Shown here piece by piece: positions 9,081 to 19,167 of a DNA stretch of 64,000 nt. The notes under the pieces were generated by a model. The model did no database searches, had not been told where the DNA came from, and saw nothing but the letters and a program-made list of their open reading frames with translations. Every line of letters begins with the position of its first letter. Within the stretch, counting starts at the first letter, position 1. Source of the DNA: Lachancea kluyveri NRRL Y-12651 (Eukaryota > Ascomycota > Saccharomycetes > Saccharomycetales > Saccharomycetaceae); assembly GCA_000149225.2 (NCBI GenBank), contig CM000691.1, positions 1,116,001 through 1,180,000 of the forward strand. Reading direction: 5' to 3'. A program made the translations under genes and the position numbers.

Positions 9081-10151
9081 TCAATATTTGAATTTGGTGT
9101 TTTTTCTATAGTGATTGAGTTCGCTTTCAATAAGGGTAAATGCAATGGTAACTGACTGCAAGTCGCCAGTAATACTAATTGACTGTTGAACTAAAGAAGG
9201 GTTGGCCACCTCGTCAGACCTCAACCTATGAGCAATTGGTAAAATTTTGATTATTGCATGTGATTTTTCCCTGAGGAATTCAATTCTAGAGCCCTGCTGA
9301 CCTATGAGAAATGTTATCTCCTGCTTATTCAATTCCAGGTGTCTAGTTATGATTTCGGAGATACTTGCTTTTTCATTTGTCACTCCCGGCACGTCTGTCA
9401 ATGAGTAGGTGTAGTCAGGGAATAGCGGACACGAGCGTATATACTCCTTATTATTGAGAAATTTTATCTTAGATAGTGAAGGGCATTTGTAAAAGGTATG
9501 TGAGGTTAAGCTCCGAAGATCCTTTATTGTTTGATTGGACTGTTTGTTCTGTAATAAAATTTCATCATTCCAAATTTTTGAAACCTTTGAACATAGTATC
9601 AATCTTCCCTTTCCAACCTCATGGCTCAATTCCCTAGGTACCAAAATTGAGACCTCACCATCTAAAATATCCCACAAAGACTTATCATAAACAGATGTTT
9701 CAACAATAACACTCTCAAAACCAACTGGGATAACAGTTATAACACCTGGAACTTCCTTCTTGAAACATTCATGCTCTACAAGGCTGAAAGATTTCAAAAC
9801 CTTCAAAAACTTCCATCTGTCAATTCTCAGTTTTATCTTGGGACCAGGCTCACCACAAGTAGTAGTGTTGTAAGAAGATAGACTGAGCACCATTGTAGAA
9901 TATTGACCATTAAAAAGTTCTTCGTATCTCCTCAATACTTTTAAAACCGAGATATTATTAATATGCACATTGTCGCTCGAAGAGAGCTCTCTATCAAACT
10001 GCAGAATTTCCCTAACAGATGATCCCAGTCGAAAACTCCTAGGAACATTACATTGCTTCGACCGGAAACCATCATAGTTACTAGTATAGATAGTTCGATT
10101 ACTCAGGGCCAAATTAACACACTTGTCCACTTTCTCTATGTTGGAAACCAT
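9081..10151 (-). CDS. MER1: Meiotic splicing activator Mer1 (KH domain)
   Basis: 356 residues (S. cerevisiae Mer1 is 270). Mer1 is a meiosis-specific RNA-binding protein that recruits U1 snRNP to enhancer-bearing introns of meiotic transcripts. The C-terminal KH domain (about 265-350) has its GxxG-type loop in FLIGQQGSRIEFLREKS, followed by the second half SISITGDLQSVTIAFTLIE. The N-terminal 260 residues are weakly conserved and longer than in S. cerevisiae. The assignment rests on the KH domain and on position between SSB and PTP1. A URS1-type site lies just upstream of the ATG. The U1 snRNA gene, whose product is the partner of Mer1, is about 32 kb away in this window. Confidence 0.88.
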   Translation of the reverse strand: MVSNIEKVDKCVNLALSNRTIYTSNYDGFRSKQCNVPRSFRLGSSVREILQFDRELSSSDNVHINNISVLKVLRRYEELFNGQYSTMVLSLSSYNTTTCGEPGPKIKLRIDRWKFLKVLKSFSLVEHECFKKEVPGVITVIPVGFESVIVETSVYDKSLWDILDGEVSILVPRELSHEVGKGRLILCSKVSKIWNDEILLQNKQSNQTIKDLRSLTSHTFYKCPSLSKIKFLNNKEYIRSCPLFPDYTYSLTDVPGVTNEKASISEIITRHLELNKQEITFLIGQQGSRIEFLREKSHAIIKILPIAHRLRSDEVANPSLVQQSISITGDLQSVTIAFTLIESELNHYRKNTKFKY

Positions 10152-10164
10152 CGTGTAATCAAAT

Positions 10165-10174
10165 TGGGCGGCTA
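10165..10174 (-). promoter_or_regulatory. Ume6 URS1-type site upstream of MER1
   Basis: Read on the MER1 strand this is TAGCCGCCCA, an exact match to the Ume6 consensus TAGCCGCCSA, 14-23 bases upstream of the ATG. URS1 represses early meiotic genes in mitotic cells and activates them through Ime1-Ume6 in meiosis. The closeness to the ATG is unusual but compatible with a short leader. Confidence 0.65.
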
Positions 10175-10372
10175 ATTTTAACTGTAAAAAATCGGTAATT
10201 TGAAGCAGAAGATAACGCGATTATTTAAATGCTTTTACTTGAAGTTTAGAGGTGTAGTACTTAGTAATCCAGTCCACGAGCTGTAATTGTTGATCAGTGT
10301 GTGCCATGAGGGAAGGAAGAGGGAGGGGCGGTAAATTGGAATCGTGAGAACACTATTCAATACACCGTTTTA

Positions 10373-11380
10373 TCACATATCACGACGAGTCAATACATCG
10401 TAAACATGTTGTGCAGCATGGTAAATAAACAGATACTGGTCCATCAGTTGAACCATCTTGAGCCGTTGAGTACGTAGTTGTAACACTATTTGCTCAATTA
10501 GGTCATGCGTATATTTTGATGGCGACTTTTGAGCTGTAGCATCAAAGTCTACTGTGTTGTGGAACAAGTGATCTAAAGTGATGAAAGTGCCTGTTCTTCC
10601 GACGCCTGCAGAACAATGCACGATGATAGGATTTTCGTTAGAGTTTAGCTCGTTAGCATGACGTGAAAGATTTAAAATGGGAATAATTTCATCTGGTTTA
10701 GACATGTCTCTCCACTGATCGAAATAAAAATGATGAACGGTTTTGGTCGGTAGTGAGGAATCAGATGGCTTTAATTTTAAGGTGGTTAAATTGTAATCAG
10801 ACTCTCTAACCGAATCCTGGAACTCGATTTCCAATGCTATTGAAAAGACACTAACATCCTCAGGGCCACCTGGGAATTGTTCTTTAGGAGCCTTCAGTTT
10901 TGCTTCCCTAGAACCGGGCCAATAAGGGAAGCATTTTTCCCTACCGTTCTCTGTCAGAGGGGTCACCATCACAATCACAATGTTATCGTCAGGACACTGC
11001 TGATAGCACATATGCCAAAATTGAGGCCATGTGCGGCTGGTGGGGCCTTGGGATGCAATGTAATGTCCTGGTTTCATAGATTGCTCGGGAACGTTTACTT
11101 TAATAAAAGATGCGTTGATGTAATCGTTACCAACTTCAACGCCTAATTTTACCCTATTACGCTCATACGGCATTATATTTACATACCGATTTCGATGGTC
11201 GTTATGGCCCAGAACCGAGACCCCTAACGTCCATTTTGAATCTTGAGGGTTCATCGTAGCGTCCCGTAATCTCATATCTTCTTGCTGTTGGATATGGCGA
11301 AACTTTTCGATGATATCTGTCGTGCTCTGCATCAAGTAAGACGGCAGCCTACGCACATGCACCAAATAATCTTTTGCCAT
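10373..11380 (-). CDS. PTP1: Protein tyrosine phosphatase Ptp1
   Basis: 335 residues, the same length as S. cerevisiae Ptp1. A single classical PTP domain fills the protein. The signature loop is HCSAGVGRTGT, with nucleophile C256 and phosphate-binding R262. The acid loop sits in FDQWRDMSKPDE and the substrate-recognition region in NDYINASFIKV. The last part carries the Q-loop helices (about 315-335). It is a non-membrane cytosolic phosphatase. It is divergent from BRE4, as in S. cerevisiae (YDL230W-YDL231C). It is an IV-segment gene inserted between XIV-segment genes, one of the signs of the unduplicated order. Confidence 0.97.
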   Translation of the reverse strand: MAKDYLVHVRRLPSYLMQSTTDIIEKFRHIQQQEDMRLRDATMNPQDSKWTLGVSVLGHNDHRNRYVNIMPYERNRVKLGVEVGNDYINASFIKVNVPEQSMKPGHYIASQGPTSRTWPQFWHMCYQQCPDDNIVIVMVTPLTENGREKCFPYWPGSREAKLKAPKEQFPGGPEDVSVFSIALEIEFQDSVRESDYNLTTLKLKPSDSSLPTKTVHHFYFDQWRDMSKPDEIIPILNLSRHANELNSNENPIIVHCSAGVGRTGTFITLDHLFHNTVDFDATAQKSPSKYTHDLIEQIVLQLRTQRLKMVQLMDQYLFIYHAAQHVYDVLTRRDM

Positions 11381-11610
11381 CGTATTGCGCTGGATTTATG
11401 GTTGTCTTTTTTTATTGCGAGTTGTTCTTGCGAAGAGTTTCAAAGCTTTGTTTATCGGAGCACCTCGGGAGGCGATGCATTTCTGATCATCTGATGCAAA
11501 AGTCATATTGGAAGATAAGAAAGCGAGCCTGAACTAAGAAGAGGACCCGAAACTTAGCTAGCTACTTTTACAAATAACATCCGAGGGCCAAAGAGAGCTT
11601 TACGTACGTT

Positions 11611-14600
11611 ATGTCAGACGCTGGGATCTCCAAGGGATCATACACGCAGAGATCGTTTCTCTCCTTGAAGGAGTTGAACAACGCACCATCCGCACAAAGA
11701 GGCCTAGATGGGCTAAGAGCAGAGAGCTCGAGAACTTCACTTTCTCAGTTAAAGTTAGACAAGTTAATCAAAGGTAAAAACTGGGAAGTTTTAGAAAATT
11801 ATGACTTGGAAGAGCTAAGAGACGGCTTTTTCGACCCAGTTTTCACTAAACATGAAAAGGTTACTTCTGACCAGGAACAAGATATTGGAGAAGAATATGG
11901 CTCTGAAAGTTCAATTTTCTCTTACTTTTCTCATTGGAACAACTCCTTTTCTGACTTCTTTTCGATTGAATGGAGTAATGTACGGAATAACTGGATTTCC
12001 CTATTCAAATTCTTTATTCCCTTTTTTATTTCACTATGCATTTGCGTTATACACAAGTCTGGTTCCTGGATTGGCCACAAATACCGATATTTCATGCCGA
12101 TCGGTGTGTTGATTCATCACCCGGTTAGGAATATTGGCGTGCAATTTGAGATGTCCATGTGGTCTATCCTAGGTGCAACACTAGGATTAGGCTGGTCCAG
12201 TTTAACTTGGTACATCTCTACAGCCACTAAACCTACGGCAAATCACCAAGGTGGTATTTTGTTTATGAGCTTCTTTATTGCAGTACTTTTGTCCACTTGG
12301 CTGCGTACCTATTACCAAAGGTTTTTTTATCTTTGTTTGTCATTTGGCATTGCTGTGATTTTCCTAACAACTTCAGACTTAGTATACTCGAAGCATGACT
12401 TAGATTGGAAAATGTGCTGGGATTTTGGTATTTCTTATCTATTCGGAATACTTTTGTCGTTATTGACTTGTGTTGTTATCTCGCCCCACTCAGGCCATTC
12501 TGAAATTGTGAATAAATTTTCCTCCACCATCCAAGATGTGAAGGCTTTACTTGTTACTTTGGTTGATTTGGAAAGCTGTAACGATTTGCACAAACTTCAT
12601 GTACTACAGCAGAAGTTAAATACATGTGTGAATATTGACCTGTCAGAAGGATTTCGGGAGTTCTCTAACCAATGGAAGATTACAAAGTTGGATGAAGTCA
12701 CTTTGAAGAAACTAAGAAACTGTTTAACTGTAGCCGTATCACCATTAAGAGTGTTGCCCCTGGATCATAAGTTGTTGACAAAAATAGAGTTAGAAAGGTT
12801 ATACAAAGCTCATGGTAACAAAAAAGAAAACACAGAATTTACGACAGACATGACTCCAATGGTAATATCTGGAACTACAACGCCACTACCGAAAGCAAAT
12901 GGCTCACTACCTCTAGTGTCATTTTCCACAGACATCTATGCCAGTTTTTTAAGATCAGCTTTTTCTAAGAGCATTTTCTCGCTAATATTAGAGATGATAA
13001 TTGTGCTAGAAACTATGGATACTACGTTATCAAAATTCGCTTCTCACAAAGTTTCGGAAAAAACTCAACAGGAACTCCAAAAAAAACTTGAAGAGAGTAC
13101 ATTGAAGCTAAAACGTAAGATTTACAGGTTGGATGTCTGCTACAAGGAATTTACTAAAACCAATTTTTTTTGCAAAGATTTATTGTCAGATCCCCAATCA
13201 GTTGATATATTTTTGTTTTTGAGATACCTAAGGCAATCTGCAAAAAACTTTATTGCCGTAAATGACTCTTTGATAAAATTGAGTGAAGATCTTAGATGGA
13301 GGGTTATTCCGCCCCACTACCCGTTACACAGAGCTTTGACAAGACTTCCAAGCCAATGCGCTTTGGATCAAGGTGCAGGTTCGGTTCTACATTACTTTGA
13401 AACAAAGCGCGATGTTGACGACGCCTTTGAGCAGCTTTACAACAGCTATACATCTAGGCACACTTACTCGAAAAGCGAAACGGGGGGCAGAAAGATAGAA
13501 AAAACCGTCCGTGCCATTGATCACAACGATTTCAATTTCCACACCACTGATAATACACTGCGTTACAAGCTGTGGCTAGTCAGTACTAAGATCGTCGGGG
13601 TTGAAAGTAAGTGGGCACTCAAAGTTGCCTTTGTTATGACGTTCTTAGCCTTGCCCACGTGGTTGCCCCAATCTACTAGTTGGTATCAAGAATACCAGTG
13701 CTGGTGGGGTCCAATGATTTTCTTCATCCTCAGCAATAGAAGAAATTCCGGAACGTGGTCAAGCTTGCTTAGAAGATTCTTGTGTGCTTTGGCTGGTATT
13801 TTTTGGGGATGGTGCGCCAACCAAGCCAGACATTTTTCAAGCCCTTATGTCGTTGTTACATTCGCATCTTTGTTCTGCATTCCATTCAGCATCAACTTTT
13901 TGGTGTACAAGAATACAAAGTCTAGTCTTACTGCGTTGTTATGCCTAACTATAATTACACTGGAGCCATACAGTAAAGGGCCCCACTACTCGAATACGGC
14001 AACTATTTGGAAAAATACCTGGGTGACCGGATTATCCTTAATTATAGGTGTTTTACTATCGGTGCCGATCAGTTGGATTCTGTGGTCATTTATGGCTCGT
14101 TCTGAATTGAGAGTTTCCATCTCTTCATTGTTAGCACATATTAGTCAATCCTACCAGTCTGTCACCGACCGTTACCTATATCGTGACGCAGATGACGATC
14201 CTACCGAATTGACCTTGAAGTTTTCAAACATCAGAGAAGTTAGACTATCTCAAAGCTTAACAGCAATTAAAGAATTATTGGCGAGAGCCAAAGAGGAGCC
14301 GAATTACATCTCGAATTTCAAACCCCACGTATATCAACAACTAATTGAATCGTGCGATCTACTACTAGAAAAAATCATCGAAGCCAGAATGTCTGGACAG
14401 TACTTTCAAGTTTGGGATCAGGATTCCGATAACGAAGTCACCAGAGCTCTACTATCCCTTCGTAGAGATAGCGTCTCTTCTGTTATTTTTGTGTTTTACA
14501 TTCTGTCCAACTGCTTCCGGTCTAAAAATAAAGTACCAAAGTATTTACCAAACCCAGTCTTTTCCAGAAAGAAACTTTATGACTTTATATCTAAGTTTGA

Positions 14601-14838
14601 AAACATGAGGCGCGGAAGGGAATCACATACAACATCGGCTGGAGGTATGTCCTCAACTCCTGATAAAGCCTCGTCTCTCTCTACAACCTCCCCCGTCACA
14701 AGCGATACCAATAATGAAAAGTCTTACTGGACAGAAGTACATGGCATGGCTTTTGCCAGAGCTTTCACGGATATCACTCAAGAATTACAGAAAGTGATTG
14801 AATTGTCTAAGGAGATATTGGGTGAAGAACTGTATTGA
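11611..14838 (+). CDS. BRE4: Bre4-like multispanning membrane protein (aromatic-acid-exporter-like family)
   Basis: 1075 residues (S. cerevisiae Bre4 is 1125). Bre4 is a membrane protein of the fungal DUF2421/FUSC-like family; loss causes brefeldin A sensitivity, and the transported substrate is unknown. Two clusters of hydrophobic segments are visible, at about 130-300 (after a soluble, charged N-terminus) and about 670-830 (starting near VAFVMTFLALPTWLP). They are separated by a long helical hydrophilic region. This duplicated arrangement is typical of the family. The C-terminal 240 residues are soluble. It is divergent from PTP1 and converges on OST4. Confidence 0.92.
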   Translation: MSDAGISKGSYTQRSFLSLKELNNAPSAQRGLDGLRAESSRTSLSQLKLDKLIKGKNWEVLENYDLEELRDGFFDPVFTKHEKVTSDQEQDIGEEYGSESSIFSYFSHWNNSFSDFFSIEWSNVRNNWISLFKFFIPFFISLCICVIHKSGSWIGHKYRYFMPIGVLIHHPVRNIGVQFEMSMWSILGATLGLGWSSLTWYISTATKPTANHQGGILFMSFFIAVLLSTWLRTYYQRFFYLCLSFGIAVIFLTTSDLVYSKHDLDWKMCWDFGISYLFGILLSLLTCVVISPHSGHSEIVNKFSSTIQDVKALLVTLVDLESCNDLHKLHVLQQKLNTCVNIDLSEGFREFSNQWKITKLDEVTLKKLRNCLTVAVSPLRVLPLDHKLLTKIELERLYKAHGNKKENTEFTTDMTPMVISGTTTPLPKANGSLPLVSFSTDIYASFLRSAFSKSIFSLILEMIIVLETMDTTLSKFASHKVSEKTQQELQKKLEESTLKLKRKIYRLDVCYKEFTKTNFFCKDLLSDPQSVDIFLFLRYLRQSAKNFIAVNDSLIKLSEDLRWRVIPPHYPLHRALTRLPSQCALDQGAGSVLHYFETKRDVDDAFEQLYNSYTSRHTYSKSETGGRKIEKTVRAIDHNDFNFHTTDNTLRYKLWLVSTKIVGVESKWALKVAFVMTFLALPTWLPQSTSWYQEYQCWWGPMIFFILSNRRNSGTWSSLLRRFLCALAGIFWGWCANQARHFSSPYVVVTFASLFCIPFSINFLVYKNTKSSLTALLCLTIITLEPYSKGPHYSNTATIWKNTWVTGLSLIIGVLLSVPISWILWSFMARSELRVSISSLLAHISQSYQSVTDRYLYRDADDDPTELTLKFSNIREVRLSQSLTAIKELLARAKEEPNYISNFKPHVYQQLIESCDLLLEKIIEARMSGQYFQVWDQDSDNEVTRALLSLRRDSVSSVIFVFYILSNCFRSKNKVPKYLPNPVFSRKKLYDFISKFENMRRGRESHTTSAGGMSSTPDKASSLSTTSPVTSDTNNEKSYWTEVHGMAFARAFTDITQELQKVIELSKEILGEELY

Positions 14839-14963
14839 GAAACACTTTTAGTTTTCTTTTTAGATTTTATTTTATTTCCAAATAACTTGTACTATACATA
14901 GAATACTTTTTATGTTATTACGTAGACCAGCTTTACGTTACATTGCTGAGGCACAGGACCATC

Positions 14964-15080
14964 TCATTGCTTATGTTTCTTGTCCACAGTAGAGGACACG
15001 GTGTGAAAAACAACAATTAAGGTAAACATCACAACACCAAAGGAGATTGCCAAGGTATTTAGTTGATCGTCGCTAATCAT
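14964..15080 (-). CDS. OST4: Oligosaccharyltransferase small subunit Ost4
   Basis: 38 codons plus stop, easy to overlook because of its size. The protein begins MISDDQLNTLAISFGVVMF and ends with the basic tail KKHKQ. S. cerevisiae Ost4 is 36 residues and, as remembered, almost identical. It is a single-pass ER membrane microprotein (membrane helix about residues 9-27) that holds Ost3/Ost6 and Stt3 together in the N-glycosylation complex. It lies 125 bases from the BRE4 stop codon on the opposite strand, matching the YDL231C-YDL232W order. Confidence 0.97.
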   Translation of the reverse strand: MISDDQLNTLAISFGVVMFTLIVVFHTVSSTVDKKHKQ

Positions 15081-15374
15081 CTCTTCGAAGTATTATCCTT
15101 AGCACTGTCTGAAATCTGCAATTGCTTAACTTCCGATATGGATCTTTCATACAAACAAGCTTTCTGGATGAGAATTCAGATTGATAAATGAAGATTTTCC
15201 GTAAAAAACTATAATATTTAAGGCGATGGAGACGGTCATCATCCCGAGCCGGATTTTCGTAGATAGCTACTATAGTCCTTGTTATTTGCGGATTTTGCTA
15301 GTTTCCTAACAAATAAATCATATCAATTCTCTAATCATCTCAATCCAGTGGTCTGAAGAGCGTCTTTAGCTAGA

Positions 15375-15638
15375 ATGAGAGGCGCTCCTAGAAGCCTAGA
15401 GGAATGGCTGTACTACAAACTGATGAGAAGTGACGCATTTCACCGGTTTGTACGTCGAATTTATTATAGAGTCAACGGTATCAAGGACCCCAGCCCTGCT
15501 GATGAAATCTCTAGAGCTGGATTGTCTTTCCGTCCAACACGTGTGCAGAAACTAAATGCTTACCGTATACTTTTTTGGGATGAAATAAGAGGTAGCTTTG
15601 GACTGAAGAGGAATGCCCGTAAGTACTTCAAAAATTAA
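15375..15638 (+). CDS. MRX7: Mitochondrial expressosome (MIOREX) component Mrx7
   Basis: 87 residues (S. cerevisiae YNL211C/Mrx7 is 89). It is a small basic mitochondrial protein associated with ribosome-linked expressosome complexes; its molecular role is unknown. It has an Arg-rich amphipathic N-terminus (MRGAPRSLEEWLYYKLMRS) and conserved aromatic/basic blocks around FVRRIYYRVNGIKDP and FWDEIRGSFG. It is divergent from OST4 with 294 bases between starts, and converges on VID27 as in S. cerevisiae. Confidence 0.9.
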   Translation: MRGAPRSLEEWLYYKLMRSDAFHRFVRRIYYRVNGIKDPSPADEISRAGLSFRPTRVQKLNAYRILFWDEIRGSFGLKRNARKYFKN

Positions 15639-15720
15639 TATTGTATGCTATTAAAGAGGAGCAGGTATCTGCTGTACATAATGTAATTATATAATAGGAT
15701 TCGATTGGAATTAATCACTA

Positions 15721-18213
15721 CTATTCCCATTTCTTGACAACTTCTGCATCATCATGATCGTAGTATCGGTTAAGTAGTGATTCATCAATTAACACCTCTT
15801 TAGTAGGTATTTTGAACGACTTCTTTTCAGCCATGACAACATCATCTTTTAATGCAACGATAACTTGATCATCTGTCCCAAACCTAAAGTTATCTTCCAC
15901 AATTTCTGAGTCGTACCTCTTTAATAAATATGAAGTTGTCTTACCCTTAAAAATCTGTTTCAAGGACCACATAATAGCAAATGGACCTGTTGAGGTGATG
16001 ATTGTTTCCTCCTGTTGGTCTAACCCTGTATTGAAGTAAGACTTCTTGAAGTTGATATGGTCACCTGTGGTAGTTTGCATATAAGACACATGCTCCGGGT
16101 TAATTCTCAAAGTGTATACCTTGGGGATTTCATCGCGTGGAAACGGTTTCAAAAATCCAATACTGCCTGAATTTCTACCCTCTCTTATTATCAAGTCAAT
16201 TAATAACAAAGAGTTGTGACATGTTGCAAGTAGCCATCTACCATTACGGGATAAACACATATGTTTAATAGGTTCACCTAGTGGCGGGAGAAGTGTAGCC
16301 TTTATGCCTAACCTATCGTATAATCTTATTCCGCCCCTCTCAGAACCTACTGCAATGTAGCCATTTTCCGTCGTGGCTAAAGAGCAAAAACCGTATTTTT
16401 TCACATATTCTTTATGTTCTTCCCAAACGATTTTATCAGGACCGGCAAGCCTTGGATCAATCTTGAACACACTATTGTCAGAAATACCTAGAAAGATTTT
16501 TTCAGTAGTAAGCTGATCGAATTTTTTGCTAGGCCCATATTGAACCACATACTTATCACCCATGGACCATTCTTCTACTACTTGACCTCTCTCCAAATCC
16601 ATTCTGTATAGCTTAGATTTATCGGCGTTATCTTGAATTACCATGGCTCGGTCCTCTAAGTATAGCATTAAGTTTTCTGGATCAAACGGTTTCCCCTTCA
16701 AATTCGATATTTTAGTAATGGCAGTAACAAATTCTAGCACTCCGTCTTCACTCGGCTTAAATACACCGATTTTATTTCCTCTAACAACGTATGAGCGATC
16801 ATTCTTAAAACCTATACTTAGTGATTTATTTCCAATTGGTACTGCGGAGTTCTGATAGGATTTCTTGAGAAGATCCTCCCTTTCAGAAATCCCGCAACGT
16901 AGCTTGGTTATCGTTTTTCTGTGTGCTTTCATATCGTCGTCGGTGTCTTCACCATCGTTCTCATCGCTATCGTCATTATTACTATCATTGTCATAGTCTC
17001 CGTCACCGCTGAAAATGCGTTCTAAACCTTTGCTATTAAAGTCAGAGTTTCCAAGAATTTTTTGGTTAATTTTTGCCGAAGTATTTAAAATGCACTCTTG
17101 CTCTGATTTCGGAATGCTTATCCATTCTTTTTTGTTTAAAGATTCCCAGGTTGATTTAAACCAGTTCGACCGGAATGATGCGCATGACCTAGAGCTTGAG
17201 AACTGCAACATGTATGAAAGTATAACACCTTCAAAGTCGTAATCAAAAATAAACACCTTGTTGGGTATATCAAAGTTAGGGTGCATGTCAGGCGAGACGC
17301 CTTTACCTAACGTAATAATTTTACCTTGAACAGACAGCCAATAATCAAAGCTACCCAAATTAACAAGGGATACCTCGACAGATTCCTCCTGTAAAATAAA
17401 GGACTCTTGAATTGGATCATAGAGATGCAAATCTGCTATTAACAAACATATTTTTTGACCTTCGATAGCGCGCTTTTCTGAACTTAATTCGGAAAACCTC
17501 CTCCTTTGTGTTTCTGTTACCTCCTCCTGTGCATCCTCATATAATTGGCTATCATCTTCACTTTCTTCGTCTCCACTATTTTCATTTTCAATAGTTAAGG
17601 TTTCCAATTTTTCAACTAATGAGTTGGTTTCCTCCACATCGTCTTCATCACTGAAAATGTTTGGATCTTCAGGAGAATGGGCGAAAGCAAACTGTTTCAA
17701 ATCTTCTTCGGTTGCTCCATTTGAAGATCTCTTGTACTTGTATTCATATTCACAACGATAAACAGCCTGTAAAAACTGGTCAATGTCTGTTAGCGGAATG
17801 TCGTTGTTCACTACAAACTGAAATTTTTCACCTCTGTCACCTTTTGTATTTCTCCAAACAAATGTCATGTCACCTTGTTTGTTCCAATTCTTGTGGAAAT
17901 GTAATGATTCGTCTAGAGTAAAACTCCATTCTTCATCCTTCTTGGACTGCCCCGACAAAATACTAATTTCCTCGTCGTCGAAGTCCTCGTTTTCATCACC
18001 GCCAGCAGATTCTGATTCATCCGTTTCCTTGCGCACAACTAACTTGTAAACATGTGCAGAAGACTCCCTGATTGCCAGTGTGGCGTCATTGTATAAACAT
18101 TCAATACTCGCTTTAGGTGACTTTGATGATCTCAATAGGAAAAACTGACCTGCCGGAATTGTCATGAGCTCCGTTTTAGTCCCGGAATCCATGAATTTTT
18201 TGATAATGTTCAT
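15721..18213 (-). CDS. VID27: Vid27-family protein
   Basis: 830 residues (S. cerevisiae Vid27 is 782). It is a cytosolic protein implicated in vacuolar import and degradation of fructose-1,6-bisphosphatase; the biochemical function is unknown. The N-terminal part contains a PH-like region (about 10-170). Acidic, Ser-rich stretches occur at about 190-240 and again at about 395-430. The C-terminal half (about 450-790) is the Vid27 beta-propeller-like domain with IGFKNDRSYVVRGNKIGVF and HMCLSRNGRWLLATC. It shares a short divergent promoter with RRG9. Confidence 0.93.
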   Translation of the reverse strand: MNIIKKFMDSGTKTELMTIPAGQFFLLRSSKSPKASIECLYNDATLAIRESSAHVYKLVVRKETDESESAGGDENEDFDDEEISILSGQSKKDEEWSFTLDESLHFHKNWNKQGDMTFVWRNTKGDRGEKFQFVVNNDIPLTDIDQFLQAVYRCEYEYKYKRSSNGATEEDLKQFAFAHSPEDPNIFSDEDDVEETNSLVEKLETLTIENENSGDEESEDDSQLYEDAQEEVTETQRRRFSELSSEKRAIEGQKICLLIADLHLYDPIQESFILQEESVEVSLVNLGSFDYWLSVQGKIITLGKGVSPDMHPNFDIPNKVFIFDYDFEGVILSYMLQFSSSRSCASFRSNWFKSTWESLNKKEWISIPKSEQECILNTSAKINQKILGNSDFNSKGLERIFSGDGDYDNDSNNDDSDENDGEDTDDDMKAHRKTITKLRCGISEREDLLKKSYQNSAVPIGNKSLSIGFKNDRSYVVRGNKIGVFKPSEDGVLEFVTAITKISNLKGKPFDPENLMLYLEDRAMVIQDNADKSKLYRMDLERGQVVEEWSMGDKYVVQYGPSKKFDQLTTEKIFLGISDNSVFKIDPRLAGPDKIVWEEHKEYVKKYGFCSLATTENGYIAVGSERGGIRLYDRLGIKATLLPPLGEPIKHMCLSRNGRWLLATCHNSLLLIDLIIREGRNSGSIGFLKPFPRDEIPKVYTLRINPEHVSYMQTTTGDHINFKKSYFNTGLDQQEETIITSTGPFAIMWSLKQIFKGKTTSYLLKRYDSEIVEDNFRFGTDDQVIVALKDDVVMAEKKSFKIPTKEVLIDESLLNRYYDHDDAEVVKKWE

Positions 18214-18418
18214 GAGCCTTTGATGGTTTCTTGAGGAAGTAGTTTTGATTTATAATAAAGCTTTGAGTTTCAATTACATTTCTCTTTCCGAAGCAGAGCT
18301 ACGTACTTAGCGATATAATTCTTTAAAAATTTTCCGAATTTAGACGGCCTTGAGATGAGCTTTTACTGTGTAAAGAGCAAGTAATTCTTTTGAGGCCACC
18401 CATTCTTTTTCTAAACCG

Positions 18419-19102
18419 ATGTACAGAATTGGATGTAGGTTGAAATTATTGAGAAGCCACGGGTTTCCTAGCCCTCCCAACCATAGTATACAATTCTTCC
18501 ACTGTTGGTCTCCCCTATTGTCTTCTGCAAAAAAGGCAAAAGATCTAATCAAACTAGTCAATTCTAGTAGTTTAACTCGAAAAGAAGAAGAGTCACACAG
18601 CTGGAAAACTGATCCAGATATCCCGGAATGGAAAAGGCAAAAAATGGCACTAAGAGGGAAGTTGAAAGGTGAAAGCTGGAACCCAAAGAAGAGATTGTCT
18701 AGAGATGAGATTGAAAGTGTAAGGTTACTAAGGCAACAATTCCCTCAGATGGGTGCTAGGGAGCTTGGAGAGAAATTTAAGATATCACCTGAAGTCATTA
18801 GAAGGATCCTTAAATCTAAATGGCAGCCTACAGAGGATGACATGGTAAAGTTACATGACCGCTGGAAAAGAAGAGGTGAGCGTATCAACGCCATATTTGA
18901 CTCCAAACATAAAAAAATTGAGCATACAGCACCTCCTAAAAGACAGTTGGTGATTGGCTCTGGAAGATCTGTGGCCGACCTCATGGTCAGGAAAACATTA
19001 ATAACAAGAAATAGAAAAGAGAAGGAAGTTACTAAAAAAGATTCGAATTCTCTGGAAAAAAGGCGTAAATTACAGCTGCTTTCAATTTCAGCAAAAGAAT
19101 AA
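18419..19102 (+). CDS. RRG9: Mitochondrial genome maintenance protein Rrg9
   Basis: 227 residues (S. cerevisiae Rrg9 is 214). It is needed for respiratory growth and keeping mitochondrial DNA. The N-terminus is basic and hydroxylated with almost no acidic residues, consistent with a mitochondrial presequence (about 1-45). The conserved core runs from DIPEWKRQKMALRGKL (about 65-80) through the helix-turn-helix-like region FKISPEVIRRILKSKW (about 120-135) to RWKRRGERI. The remaining tail is Lys/Arg-rich. The homology to S. cerevisiae is moderate but colinear, and position between VID27 and PEX17 supports it. Confidence 0.9.
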   Translation: MYRIGCRLKLLRSHGFPSPPNHSIQFFHCWSPLLSSAKKAKDLIKLVNSSSLTRKEEESHSWKTDPDIPEWKRQKMALRGKLKGESWNPKKRLSRDEIESVRLLRQQFPQMGARELGEKFKISPEVIRRILKSKWQPTEDDMVKLHDRWKRRGERINAIFDSKHKKIEHTAPPKRQLVIGSGRSVADLMVRKTLITRNRKEKEVTKKDSNSLEKRRKLQLLSISAKE

Positions 19103-19167
19103 TGGCATAACATGTGATTGCATATAATTAACCTGTATATAGACGGTCAAATTAATGAGTACGATTT

